Of a stretch of DNA of 64,000 nucleotides, positions 8,156 through 18,100 are shown piece after piece. This stretch comes from Planctomycetota bacterium (GTDB taxonomy: Bacteria > Planctomycetota > JAJSAM01). The notes below the pieces were generated by a model, which had not been told where the DNA came from, ran no database searches, and worked only from the letters and a program-made list of their open reading frames with translations. The stretch spans positions 1-64,000 of the forward strand of contig JAJSAM010000027.1 of assembly GCA_024274785.1 (NCBI GenBank), read 5' to 3'. A program made the position numbers and the translations under genes. The number at the start of each line of letters is the position of its first letter. The stretch's first letter is position 1.

Positions 8156-9919
8156 ATGATGAAGCGATGGGGCGTCGCTCTTCTCCTGCTGTCGGCAGCC
8201 GCGTGTGGGCCGTTTCTTGAATCTCCCGCGCCGGAGGAAGCCATCGGCTTTGTCGACCGGGCCCGGTCCGCCGGCTTCGTCTACCCGAATCACACCGGGG
8301 TCTTCGGCAGCAAGCCGTTTCTCGTCTGCTCGAAGGGAGGCGGAAGCATCTCCCTCGACTACGACGGCGACGGCGACGCCGACATCTACCAGATCGACGG
8401 CAACCAGTTCATCCTGGACGAGAAGGGGAGGATCACGACCAGGCGAGCCAACCCCGAGGCCATGAACCGGTTGATGCGGAATGACGGCAACTGGAAGTTC
8501 ACCGACGTCACCGCCGGGTCCGGACTGGGTGATTCCGATTTCGGGATCGGTGGCGCGGTCGGGGACTTCGACAACGACGGCGACCGGGATATCTTCGTCT
8601 GCAACTGGGGGCGGAACACCCTCTACCGGAACAACGGCGACGGCACCTTTGCCGACGTTACCATCGCTGCCGGAGTGGGCGGTTCGGACGGGGAGTTCTC
8701 CACCTGCGCCACGTTCGTCGATGCCGACAACGACGGCGATCTGGACCTCTACGTCTCCAACTACGGTGACAATGAGGAGTTCATGCTCCGGTGCCGAGGC
8801 AAGCCGTGCGGCAAGGTCGTCGACGGGATGTTCCGGTACATGGGGCCGGGCTGCTACGAGCCGCAGGCGGATCGGTTCTACCGCAACCGCGGCGACGGCA
8901 CCTTTGCGGACGAGAGCGCCGAAGCCCTCGCGGACCAGGTGCCCGCTTACAGCTTTCAGCCCATCTCTCTCGATGTGGACCGGGATGGCGACCAGGACCT
9001 GTTCGTGGCGACGGACAGCAAGCCGAACTACCTCTGGATCAACGACGGCACGGGCCACTTCGAGGACAAGGCGCTCGAAGCCTGCTGTGGGTTGAGCGAG
9101 GCCGCCAGTCCATCCGCGGGGATGGGGGTGGATGCCGGTGACTACGATCAGGACGGCTGGCCCGACCTCGTGATGACCAACTTCGCGGTGGATCTGAACT
9201 ACCTCTATCGCAACCTCGGCGGGCAGGGACTCTGCATGTTCCAGCACGAAACCGCTCGCAGCGGCTTTGGCGTCGGGGCCTGGGAGAAAGTTTCCTGGGG
9301 CGTCGGGTTCCGGGACTTCGACCACGACGGCTATCTGGACATCTTCGTCTCCAACGGACACGTCTATCCCACCACCTCTGCGGACATCAGAACCAGGGGC
9401 GGGTACTACGAGCAGACCCCGCTCCTCTATCTCGGCAACGGCCCGCCGGATTGGGGCTTCCGGGAGTGCGCGGCACGCGGTGGGCCGGGGTTGAAGATCA
9501 GGCGCCTGGGCCGCGGCGCGATCTTCGAGGACTTCGATGGCGACGGCGACCAGGACATCTTCATCTCCTGTCTGGACGACGTTCCCCTGCTGCTCGAGAA
9601 CCGGATGCCGAAGCGTGGGAACTGGCTGAAGATCCGGCTCGTGGGCACTTCCGGAAACCGGGATGCGCTCGGCGCCAGGGTATGCGTCTATGCCGGCGGC
9701 GGGCGGATCAGCCAGATGAGGGAAATGCGGCTCAGCTCATCGTTAGCCTCCGCCATGAACACGTATCTGCATTGGGGGCTCGGCGAGGCCCGGAAGGTGG
9801 ACCGGCTCACCATCACCTGGCCCGGAGGGAAGAAGCAGGAGTTCACCGACCTTCCGGGCAACACCACCTATCGGATCATCGAGGGGGCGGAGCGGCCGGA
9901 GGCGATCCATTCCGAATAA
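8156..9919 (+). CDS. FG-GAP repeat / ASPIC-UnbV (CRTAC1-type) lipoprotein, copy A
   Basis: This is a 587-residue exported lipoprotein: MMKRWGVALLLLSAAAC is a signal peptide ending in a lipobox (SAAAC). Repeated calcium-binding-type FG-GAP motifs follow (DYDGDGDADIYQIDGN, DFDNDGDRDIFVCNWG, DADNDGDLDLYVSNYGDN, DVDRDGDQDLFVATD, DYDQDGWPDLVMTNF, DFDGDGDQDIFISC), forming a beta-propeller. The last about 90 residues match the ASPIC/UnbV domain (GNRDALGARV, VDRLTITWPGGKKQEF). The role is unknown; such proteins are extracellular and probably bind ligands or other proteins. It has a close paralogue at 11581-13341, separated by IS debris. The start may be either of two adjacent ATGs. Confidence 0.9.
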   Translation: MMKRWGVALLLLSAAACGPFLESPAPEEAIGFVDRARSAGFVYPNHTGVFGSKPFLVCSKGGGSISLDYDGDGDADIYQIDGNQFILDEKGRITTRRANPEAMNRLMRNDGNWKFTDVTAGSGLGDSDFGIGGAVGDFDNDGDRDIFVCNWGRNTLYRNNGDGTFADVTIAAGVGGSDGEFSTCATFVDADNDGDLDLYVSNYGDNEEFMLRCRGKPCGKVVDGMFRYMGPGCYEPQADRFYRNRGDGTFADESAEALADQVPAYSFQPISLDVDRDGDQDLFVATDSKPNYLWINDGTGHFEDKALEACCGLSEAASPSAGMGVDAGDYDQDGWPDLVMTNFAVDLNYLYRNLGGQGLCMFQHETARSGFGVGAWEKVSWGVGFRDFDHDGYLDIFVSNGHVYPTTSADIRTRGGYYEQTPLLYLGNGPPDWGFRECAARGGPGLKIRRLGRGAIFEDFDGDGDQDIFISCLDDVPLLLENRMPKRGNWLKIRLVGTSGNRDALGARVCVYAGGGRISQMREMRLSSSLASAMNTYLHWGLGEARKVDRLTITWPGGKKQEFTDLPGNTTYRIIEGAERPEAIHSE

Positions 9920-9983
9920 TCGCGCGACTGGAGAGAGACCGCCACCGCGTCCTTGCGGGTGGCAGCCACGGTCCGGTGTATCC

Positions 9984-10060
9984 GAGGGGCCGCGCAAGAA
10001 TAACTACGGGATTCGAGGGCAGCTGCATCCCTTGGGGCCCGCGCGGGAATAACTCCCTGT
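9984..10060. repeat. Pair of imperfect 27-bp direct repeats next to the transposase remnant
   Basis: Positions 9984-10010 and 10034-10060 share GGGGCC(C)GCGC..GAATAACT with the same spacing. The second copy contains the near-palindrome GGGAATAACTCCC. They lie just outside the C-terminal end of the decayed transposase gene, so they may be duplicated IS ends. Confidence 0.5.
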
Positions 10061-10070
10061 TTTCGGCCCT

Positions 10071-10652
10071 TCAGGATCGCGGTCGGATTGTGTAGTTGCG
10101 AAGCGGTTGGGTCTCGTGGGGAGCGATGTCGAGGGTTGCCATCTCGGCATCCGAGATCTTGACGCCCCTCGGTCTCCCACCACCGGGCGAGGTTCTCCGC
10201 CGCGAAGCCAGGCGTGTCGCAGGACGTGCCCACGTAGACCGTGCCCCGGTTGGCCCGCACGTCGTTGACCTGGATGCCGGCGGCGAAAAGCTCCTTCGCG
10301 ATCTTGCGCGTGGTGCGTCGCGTCCACTTGACTCCCGTGATGGGATCACCCGCGACATCGTGCTTCATCAACTCTTCGATGCGCGCAATCAACTCCGGCG
10401 CTTTTTCTCCCGGGGCTTCCGCCCCCCTCCTTCCCTCCGCACCCGTCCGATCTCCACGTCCTCCGAGAGCGGTTGCCTCCGCCCCTTCGCCACCGTGCCC
10501 GTGTCCAGCCCCAGAAGATCCGCGATCTTCCGGTCGCCGCCGTGACCGAGCTTCATGGACTCCAAGCCGGCGTACAGCCATCGTTGTCTCTCGTCGAGCA
10601 GCGAGAAGAAGAGGACGATCGCCACCTTGAGCTCGTCGGGGACCACGGGCAA
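10071..10652 (-). pseudogene. Decayed ISAzo13-family transposase
   Basis: Three minus-strand frames together give pieces of an ISAzo13-type DDE transposase. The N-terminal piece (10652 to about 10389) has LDERQRWLYAGLESMKLGHG and GRVRREGGGRKP. A second frame carries MKHDVAGDPITGVKWTRRTT and, after a large internal gap, GTVYVGTSCDTPGFAAENLA plus RWWETEG. The true C-terminus (HETQPLRNYTIRPRS, stop at 10071) is in a third frame. Full-length members are several hundred residues, so most of the catalytic core is lost and at least two frameshifts are present. Family assignment is from recognised motifs only. It sits between the two FG-GAP paralogues, which suggests the IS came in, or helped a duplication, at this spot. 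Confidence 0.75.
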
Positions 10653-11580
10653 GCCGGCGCCGAAGGAGAGATCCGAAGGATGGGTGTCCCAGACCTGGCG
10701 CGTCTGGATCGACCCTCCCGCGGGCGGGAAAGACCGTCGCGAAACGCTGCGCGCGACAGGCAGGGCGTCCTCCGGACGCCTACACTAAAATGCAGCTGCA
10801 GTTGTCTCAAAGTTGTTGACACGCTCCGATCCCTGGTCTCGTCCAGCCAGCCGTTGGCGGCGTCGAACGCAAAGGCGTGGCCGCCCTGCATCGCGGTCAG
10901 AATGAATGTGATGTCCAATTGCAGTGGAGCCGGAGAGTCGAGGGTCTCTGGCGCACCGGAGGATGGACGGCTTGCCGGCAGAAGCGCAACTTCCGGGGAG
11001 GACGATCGGGTGGGTGTGGTCGTCGGGGACGCCGATCCTCCAGGCACAGCGTGGAGGCGGACGGTGTTTGGAGGACGCAAACGTCGGCGCAGGGTTGCGG
11101 AATTCCGGGGATTTGCTCGGCACTAATCCGCAGATGAGGAAGCCAAAGGGGGCAGTGCGCTCGGCGGCCTTCTTGCCACGCGTGGAGTGAGGATTTGGTC
11201 CCGCCCTCTTCCGCGATCGTGGTGCGTCTTTCTCCCTGCGCCACCAGCCGTTCTGCCTCGATGGTCCTTGGAAGATCGCGAACCAGGGTCTGGCAGGATT
11301 CCCGGCTCGAGTCGAAAGTCGGGGAGTACTGAGAGACTTCGGAGGGAGAGCTTCACAGGCGAGGAGGCCGGGCCGGGACGGCATCGACCCGGCAGCGATT
11401 CATCAAAATCCGGCGCGTCGAGACGCGCCATAAGGGCCAAACCCCAGGCTGAGAACAATGAACTTATTGCTGTGCCGGCCCCTGAGGGGCCGCGTGGATG
11501 CCGCGCTTGGAAGACCGACGCCGCGACCGCCCCTCAGATCATGTGCAATGGTGAGAAAGGTGGGCTAGAGTTCCTGAACG
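10653..11580. other. Gene-poor scar region between the transposase remnant and FG-GAP copy B
   Basis: No intact gene is supported. On the minus strand about 10798-11060 there is a coding-like scrap (WRIGVPDDHTHPI, later ILTAMQGGHAFAFDAANGWL) split over two frames and matching no family I know. Part of it is the dispersed repeat listed at 10970-11043. TAGAGT at 11566-11571 lies 9 nt before the ATG of FG-GAP copy B and may be its -10 box. The rest shows nothing recognisable. Confidence 0.4.
10970..11043 (-). repeat. Dispersed repeat family 2, copy 1
   Basis: Read on the minus strand, this about 74-bp stretch closely matches 19508-19582 on the plus strand. Both encode WR(I/V)GVPDDHTHPI followed by PGS, A, AG and P at the same spacing. 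Shared blocks include GGCGTCCCCGACGACCACAC. The substitutions are scattered, so the copies are old. Confidence 0.65.
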
Positions 11581-13341
11581 ATGAAACCCCTGGCATCGAT
11601 GATCCTCCTGCTCCTGATTGCCGCCTGCGGTCCATCTTCTCCCCCGTCGGTCCCCCGGAACGTGACCGGTTTCGTGGACCGCGCGAAGGAGGCGGGATTC
11701 ATCCACCCCAATCACACCGGCCGCGCCTCCGAGAAGCCCTTCCTGGTCGAGGCCAAGGGGGGCGGCTGCGTTTCGCTCGACTTCGACGGCGACGGCGATG
11801 TCGATATCTACCTGATCGACGGGAACGACTTCAGGCTGGACCGTGAGGGGCGGGTGCTCACCAAGAGGGCCAATCCGGATGCCATGAACCGGCTGATGCG
11901 GAACGACGGCAACTGGAAGTTCACCGACGTGACCGCCGGCTCCGGTCTCGGCGATCGGAACTTCGGCATCGGCGGCGCCACCGGCGACATCGACAATGAT
12001 GGCGATGCCGACATCTTCGTCTGCAACTGGGGGAAGAACACGCTCTACCGCAACAACGGCGACGGCACTTTCACCGATGTGACCGAGCAGGCGGGAGTCG
12101 CCGGCCTGGAAAACGAATCGACGACCTGCGCCACGTTCTTCGATGCCGACAACGACGGTGATATCGATCTCTATGTCGCGAACTACGGGGACAACGAAGA
12201 GCTCATGCTCCGGAGTGGCGGAGAGCCGATGGGCAAGATGGTCAACGGGATGTTCTGGTTCATGGGGCCGGGCTGCTACCAGGGCCAGAAAGACCGCTTT
12301 TTCCGCAACACCGGCGACGGCACCTTCACCGACGAAACCGAGGAAGCGCTCCCCGATCAGACCCCGTCCTACAGTTTTCAGCCCATATTGCTCGACGTGG
12401 ACAACGACGGGGACCAGGACATTTTCGTCGCGGTCGACAGCATGCCGAATCACCTCTGGATCAACGACGGTACCGGGCACTTCGTCGACCGGGCGGAGGA
12501 AGCCGGCTGTGCGGTCAACGAGGTGGTGATGTCCTCCGCCGGGATGGGGGTGGATGCCGGAGATTACGATCAGGACGGCTGGCTCGACCTCGCGCTCACC
12601 AACTTCGCGACCGATGTGAACTACCTTCATCGCAATCTCGGAGCGCAGGGCGTCCTGCTCTTTCAGCACGAGGCCGCCCGGTCCGGTTTCGGCGTCGGCG
12701 CGTGGGACAAGGTCTCCTGGGGCATCGGCATCCGGGACTTCGATCAGGATGGCTACCTGGACATCTTCGTCGCCAACGGCCACGTCTACCCGACGATCAC
12801 CCCCGATCTCAAGACCCGGGGCGGCTACTACGCGCAGACGCCGCTTCTCTACCTGGGCAACGGGCCACCGAGTTGGGACTTCCGGGAGGTCTCGGAAGAG
12901 TCGGGACCGGGATTGAGGATCCGCCGGGTGGGGCGCGGGGCTATTTTCGACGACTTCGACGGAGATGGAGACCAGGACGCCTTCATCTCCTGTCTGAACG
13001 ACGTCCCCCTGCTCCTCGAGAATCGTCTGCCAAACCTCGGGAACTGGCTGAAACTCGACCTGGTGGGCACGGAGTGCAACCGCGACGCGCTCGGAGCGAG
13101 GGTCACCGTCAGTGCGGGGAACGGTCGCATCCGGCAGATGCGCGAGAAGCGTCTCAGCTCGTCCTTCGCTTCGTCTCACAGCCTGACCATGCACTGGGGG
13201 CTGGGGGATGCCGTTCGCGTCGATCGCCTGACCATCACCTGGCCCGGTGGAAAGCAGGAAGTCTTCACCGATCTCGCCGCCAACCGGACCTGGCGCATCG
13301 TCGAGGGCGCCGGAAAACCGGAGCCGCTCAGCGGCGACTGA
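11581..13341 (+). CDS. FG-GAP repeat / ASPIC-UnbV (CRTAC1-type) lipoprotein, copy B
   Basis: This 586-residue paralogue of the 8156-9919 protein has the same architecture and nearly the same length. MKPLASMILLLLIAAC gives a lipoprotein signal. FG-GAP blocks (DFDGDGDVDIYLIDGN, DIDNDGDADIFVCNWG, DADNDGDIDLYVANYGDN, DVDNDGDQDIFVAVD) lead to a C-terminal UnbV-like segment (VDRLTITWPGGKQEVFTDL). Identity to copy A looks high over the whole length by eye, so a duplication is likely. The downstream TPR gene begins 111 bp later on the same strand. No Shine-Dalgarno is visible before ATG 11581. Confidence 0.9.
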   Translation: MKPLASMILLLLIAACGPSSPPSVPRNVTGFVDRAKEAGFIHPNHTGRASEKPFLVEAKGGGCVSLDFDGDGDVDIYLIDGNDFRLDREGRVLTKRANPDAMNRLMRNDGNWKFTDVTAGSGLGDRNFGIGGATGDIDNDGDADIFVCNWGKNTLYRNNGDGTFTDVTEQAGVAGLENESTTCATFFDADNDGDIDLYVANYGDNEELMLRSGGEPMGKMVNGMFWFMGPGCYQGQKDRFFRNTGDGTFTDETEEALPDQTPSYSFQPILLDVDNDGDQDIFVAVDSMPNHLWINDGTGHFVDRAEEAGCAVNEVVMSSAGMGVDAGDYDQDGWLDLALTNFATDVNYLHRNLGAQGVLLFQHEAARSGFGVGAWDKVSWGIGIRDFDQDGYLDIFVANGHVYPTITPDLKTRGGYYAQTPLLYLGNGPPSWDFREVSEESGPGLRIRRVGRGAIFDDFDGDGDQDAFISCLNDVPLLLENRLPNLGNWLKLDLVGTECNRDALGARVTVSAGNGRIRQMREKRLSSSFASSHSLTMHWGLGDAVRVDRLTITWPGGKQEVFTDLAANRTWRIVEGAGKPEPLSGD

Positions 13342-13452
13342 CCGGCCGGCGCGAGTCCTTGGAGCGGCGCGGGCGATGTGCGGTGCTGCTCCCGGGCAAC
13401 CCGCGCCCCGGCGTCCCGGGAGGGATAAGATGGGGGTTGGCGTGGAGGTCCC

Positions 13453-15171
13453 TTGCAGCGAGCAATCTGGTTCTTTCCTGTCGGCGTACTCATCGGGGCG
13501 GCCCTCGCCTGGGTCTTTCTCGTCGGGCTCGCGGATTCTCCCGACGTGATGACGCCCGGCTCGATGCCGAGGCCCACTCCGGTCGCGCCCGGGAGCAGTC
13601 CGTCCCCCGATGCCCCCGATGCCCCCGATGCCCCCGCCCTCGAGAGATCCACCGGAGACTCCGATCTTCATCAGTTCGCGGTGGCTCCGAGGCTCGCCGT
13701 GACCTACTGGTCCTCCCTGGCCGTCGCCGACGCCATCGCCGGGCGGATCGATCGTTTCCTCGAGGATGCCCGGAAGCTGCTCGAGGCCGGGGGAGATCCC
13801 GAGGAGATCCAGGAGATGCTCGCGTATCTCCCCGGCGAGTCCGCGGCCGGCGTGATGGAGAAGCTCATCGAGGCTTATCCGGACCGATCCTGGGACCGGT
13901 CGGCCCTGGCTGATCTCTACGTGGAGGCCGATCAGCCGGAACTCGCATTCACGACGCTGCTTGCGGGTCTGAGGGCCGCGGAGGAGGATCCCGAGTCGGG
14001 AATCACGCGGCTGGTGGGAATCGATCCGGTGCGGGCCGGATCCGCTCTGCTCATGCTCGCGAAAGACCTCGAGTGGGACGGTTACATGCTGATCCACTGC
14101 GCCGAGGAACTGGTCGATGCGGATCAGCCGACTCTGGCCGGGCCGTTCCTTCTGAAGGCGCTCGAAGGGGATCCCGCCGACGAGGATGGAATCGACCTGA
14201 TGTCCCGGATCGATCCGTCCCTGGCGGCGAATCTCGCCGAGAATGCGGTGAGGGCGGCGCCGGAGGATACCGATGCCTGGGCCCGCCTGGCCCGCATCCG
14301 TCGGGAGTCCGGGGACCTGGCCGGCGCCTTTCTCGCCTATCGGCGCGCGGCGGTGGTTGCGGCGGATGGCGACAATCGCCTTGACATGATGCGGGGGATG
14401 ATCCGGACGAATCCGATGGAGGCTCTGCCGGTGATCCGGAATCTCGCCGAAGGAGAAGACGACGAAATGCTCGGCGTCCTCGGGCAGGCGTACGTCGCCG
14501 CCGGGCAGCGCGACGCGGCCTTCCGGGTCTTCGACCAGGCCCACCAGGTCGACCCCTCGGATTCGGAGTGGCTCCATCGCATGGTCTCTCTCGATCCGGT
14601 GAGGGCGTCCGAGGACTTCAAGTTGAAGATCGCGGACTCCCCCGGCAGCGGAAACGACGAGCTTTTCGGCACCTACGCGCTCTCTCTCGAGCGCCAGGGC
14701 AGGCTCTCCGAAGCCTACGATGCGTACCTGCGGGCCTGGACCATGGACGAGGATGACTGGGAGTGGATGCGCGGTCTGGCTCGCACGAACCCGAAGCGCG
14801 CGGGCGACCTGCTCCTCGGGAAGCACCGGGACAATCCCGAGGACGCCACAGTGGCCGGCGCGCTGGCAGACGCCTACGCCGGAATGGGGCGCACTGCCGA
14901 GGCCGTCCGTCTCTACCAGCAGGCGATCGAAGCAGGTGAGGAGCGGCACCGATGGATGGCCGCCCTCGCTGCCCTGGAACCCGCCCGCGGCCTCCCGATG
15001 CTGCGGGCCGCGGTGGAGGAAGACCCCGACGACGACGAGTACTGGGGAGCGCTCGGCGACGCCTACTTCGGACTCGGTCGCATGACGGAGGCCCGGGACG
15101 CCTACGACCGCGCTCTGGAAATCGACCCGAGCGACTGGGAGTGGAGTATACAGCGCGCACGCATCCCGTAG
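13453..15171 (+). CDS. Membrane-anchored TPR-repeat protein
   Basis: The 572-residue product begins with an uncleaved-looking membrane anchor (WFFPVGVLIGAALAWVFLVG), then a Pro/Ala/Asp linker with PDAPDAPDAP. About 480 residues of degenerate helical repeats follow; the clearest TPR units are at the end (DEYWGALGDAYFGLGRMTEA, RDAYDRALEIDPSDWEW). It probably works as an extracytoplasmic scaffold. TTG 13453 is taken as start because GGAGG lies 4 nt upstream. The stop TAG (15169-15171) is 13 bp before the next ATG, so the two genes are probably co-transcribed. Confidence 0.8.
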   Translation: MQRAIWFFPVGVLIGAALAWVFLVGLADSPDVMTPGSMPRPTPVAPGSSPSPDAPDAPDAPALERSTGDSDLHQFAVAPRLAVTYWSSLAVADAIAGRIDRFLEDARKLLEAGGDPEEIQEMLAYLPGESAAGVMEKLIEAYPDRSWDRSALADLYVEADQPELAFTTLLAGLRAAEEDPESGITRLVGIDPVRAGSALLMLAKDLEWDGYMLIHCAEELVDADQPTLAGPFLLKALEGDPADEDGIDLMSRIDPSLAANLAENAVRAAPEDTDAWARLARIRRESGDLAGAFLAYRRAAVVAADGDNRLDMMRGMIRTNPMEALPVIRNLAEGEDDEMLGVLGQAYVAAGQRDAAFRVFDQAHQVDPSDSEWLHRMVSLDPVRASEDFKLKIADSPGSGNDELFGTYALSLERQGRLSEAYDAYLRAWTMDEDDWEWMRGLARTNPKRAGDLLLGKHRDNPEDATVAGALADAYAGMGRTAEAVRLYQQAIEAGEERHRWMAALAALEPARGLPMLRAAVEEDPDDDEYWGALGDAYFGLGRMTEARDAYDRALEIDPSDWEWSIQRARIP

Positions 15172-15184
15172 ACTGGTCGCTCCG

Positions 15185-18100
15185 ATGAGGCCCCTCCTCT
15201 CCATCGCGGTGCTGCTGCTCCTCTGCTGGTCGGTGCCGGCCGGCGAAGAAGCGCGGATCGTCTCTCTCAGCCTCAGCATCTCCGGCGACCCGGAAGTCAT
15301 GGTTCCGGTGACTGGAGGTATCCCGTTCGCTCGTGGCGTCCTGCTGTCCGCCGAGCATTGCCGCGTGCGAAACGGCGACGAGGAGGTCCCCGCGCAGATC
15401 GCCGCGACCGCCTGGTGGCCCGATGGCAGCGTGAAGTGGGTGTTGGTGGACCTGGTCCTCGCGCCCGCCGCCGCAAATCGTCTCCGGCTGGAGTTCGGTC
15501 CCAAAGTACGTCGAAGGCCGGTTTCCAATCCGCTGGTCGCGAAGCGGAAGAACGGTGCGGTGGAGGTCACCGGCCCGGGTCTGGCCGCTCGGATCGGCCG
15601 CGATGGGCGCTTGTCGAAACTCGTCGTCTCCGGAAGAAACGTGCTCCCGAAGGGGGCGGACCTGGTCTTCGAGACGATCCGCACCTCCGGGCCGAGCGCG
15701 TTCCCCGGCCCGTCCCGGATCTGCATCGACTCCGAGGCGAAGGCCGCCCGCGGCGAGGTCGATGCAACCTCGGTCGAAATCGAAGTGTCCGGCCCGCTGC
15801 GGGTCCGCGTCCTCATCCGGGGTTTCTTCCGGGTTCCGGGCTGGGGCGTCGGCCTCCCCGAAAAAGTGTTGGCTCGCGAGCCGGCGGAGCGGGTGCCGTT
15901 CTCGTTGCGCTACGAATTCCACCGCGGCCTGCCGCTGGTCGGCGGCAGCCACCAGTTCGTCTTCACGGGAGAGCCCGACCTGGACTTCATCACCAGGCTC
16001 GGTCTCGAACTGCCCGGGCAGGGCGCCGGCGATACGATCTTTATTGCTGAACCCGGGGTTCTGCCGCGAGAACCGCGAGCGGTCTCCGCCCACGAGACTC
16101 TTCTCTGTGCGGCGGCCTTGAAGGACGGGTTCGGGCTGATTCGGGACGGCCTCGAGAACCGGCCCTGCCTGGTCGGGGGAGAGAAGGGATCTCCGGGCCG
16201 GATCGACTTCTGGCCGCGCGAGGCCGGGGTCTTCGATCTGCGTCGCTATGCCCGGGAATGGGGCGTCGGGGAGTCCGGGCGCCGCGATCGGCCGGAGGAT
16301 ATGGACCTCTACGCCCGCTATGCCGCCCGGGGTCTCGCCAAGTCCCACCGGTTCGTCCTCTCCTTCGGCGGGCCGAAGTCCGGCAACGACCAGTGGAGCC
16401 CGGCAGCGCATGACGAGCCGACCCTCCTGCTGGCGAACCCCGGCTGGTACGCGAGGAGCGGCGCGCTCGGGGACTACCTGGTCGAGAGCCGGGATCCGGC
16501 GCACCGGGAACTCACCGCGGGGATCCGGCGGTACCTCGACTACTTCCTCACGAACCAGAAGCTCTACCGCTGGCACGGCAAGCTCGACTACGGCTTCTGG
16601 CAGACGCGCAACGGGGATATCCACCGGATCGATCGCTGGGACCGGGACTACGGACGATGGGGTTGGTCTCTCGGGGACGGGGCGGGGCGGATCGGCCACG
16701 TCCTGATGCTCGAATTCCTGCGCAGCGGTCGCCGGCGGTACTTCCGGGCCGGAGAGGCCTTCTGCCGCGCGGTCTACGACACCTCCATGGTGCACACCGA
16801 CACCCATCTCGAGAACGCACGGCCGAACTGGTGGACGGTGCGCGGCTGCAACCACCGGCACAACGTCCAGCCCTTCGGAGGCCCCTATATCGGCATGCGC
16901 GGCTCGTATCCCGGCGGCCACCGGATCCTCTGGTTCCTGACCGGCGACGGGGTGATCCGGGACGGGCTCGACCTGGTGGCCCAGGCCGCTCTCGAATACA
17001 GCACCAACCGGCCCGGCGCGTTCGGCGCCAGTGGGGGAACCGACGGGCAGGGCAGCGGGGCGCTGGCGCTCCTCTTCGCGTTCGAGACCACCGGCGAGCA
17101 GAGGTATCTGGCGGCCGTGCGGAAGATCCTCGACAAGGGCGGTCTCTTCCCGCCGTCCGATCCGAACCGGCTCGGCTACGGGGCCTCGTTCGGAGTCTTT
17201 CTCGCCGGCGAGGAGTACCTCGATCTCACCGGGGACGAGGGGTTCCGGGGGCGTTTCCTCGAGACCGCCGATGCGGGCCTTGCGGCGAAGAACCCGAAGA
17301 ACTACCTGACCGTCCTGGCCGGGGCGTATCGGCTCACCGGTGACGAGAAGTACCGGGTCGCGATCGAGCGGACTCTCGAGACGCTCGACTTCACCCGATC
17401 CCTCGCGGAACTGCCGAAGGACCAATGGCCCGGACACGGAGGTTCGCGTCGGCCGCCTTCCCGGGGCAACCTCGGTCGTGATCTGCCCTATGCCCTGGCG
17501 GCGATCGATGAGCCGGCGAAGGCCGACCGGTGGCCGGGGGTCACGAAAGGGCCGCCGGCGATCCCCTCGCGGATGCCGGGGGACTGGCCTCGCCCCGGCG
17601 GAGCGGAGGGCCGCCCGCATGCTCTGAACGGAGGGCGAGGGCTGCTGAAGGCCGGGGTGCCCCGACTCCCGGACGACCTGCCGTTCGCGGTCCCGGAGCC
17701 CTTCGTCTGGCTCTCCCGGGAAGATGCCGCCGGCAACCCGATCCTGACCAGGGTGCTGACCGGTCCCGGCGGCGGGGTGAAACTGGGGATCAGGATCGAG
17801 AAGAGAAAGGTCTCGGGGCGGCCGGGGCGGCGGATCGTGATGGCGGTGGCCCCGCCGCGCGGCAGGGAACGGGTGGCGGCGTTCGGGGTGGAGATCCCGT
17901 TCGCGAGGGGGAGCGACCCCCGGATGGTGCAGGTCAGCGCCGCGGGAGCGTTTCGCGTGGAGCGCTTTTCGGTGGACCAGAACGGCGAGGAGATCCCGGG
18001 CTGGTTGAATTCCGACAGCCGCACCCGGTGGCCTCTGTGGCGTGGCGGCGGCCTCCTGCTCGGACCCGGAGAGAGCTACCGGATCTTCAAGCAGAACCTG

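Noticed and set aside
11539..15816. A 1425-codon open frame on the minus strand across the FG-GAP and TPR genes
   Set aside because: It is a shadow of strongly supported plus-strand genes. High G+C at third positions leaves the complementary frame open, and the translation has no family motifs.
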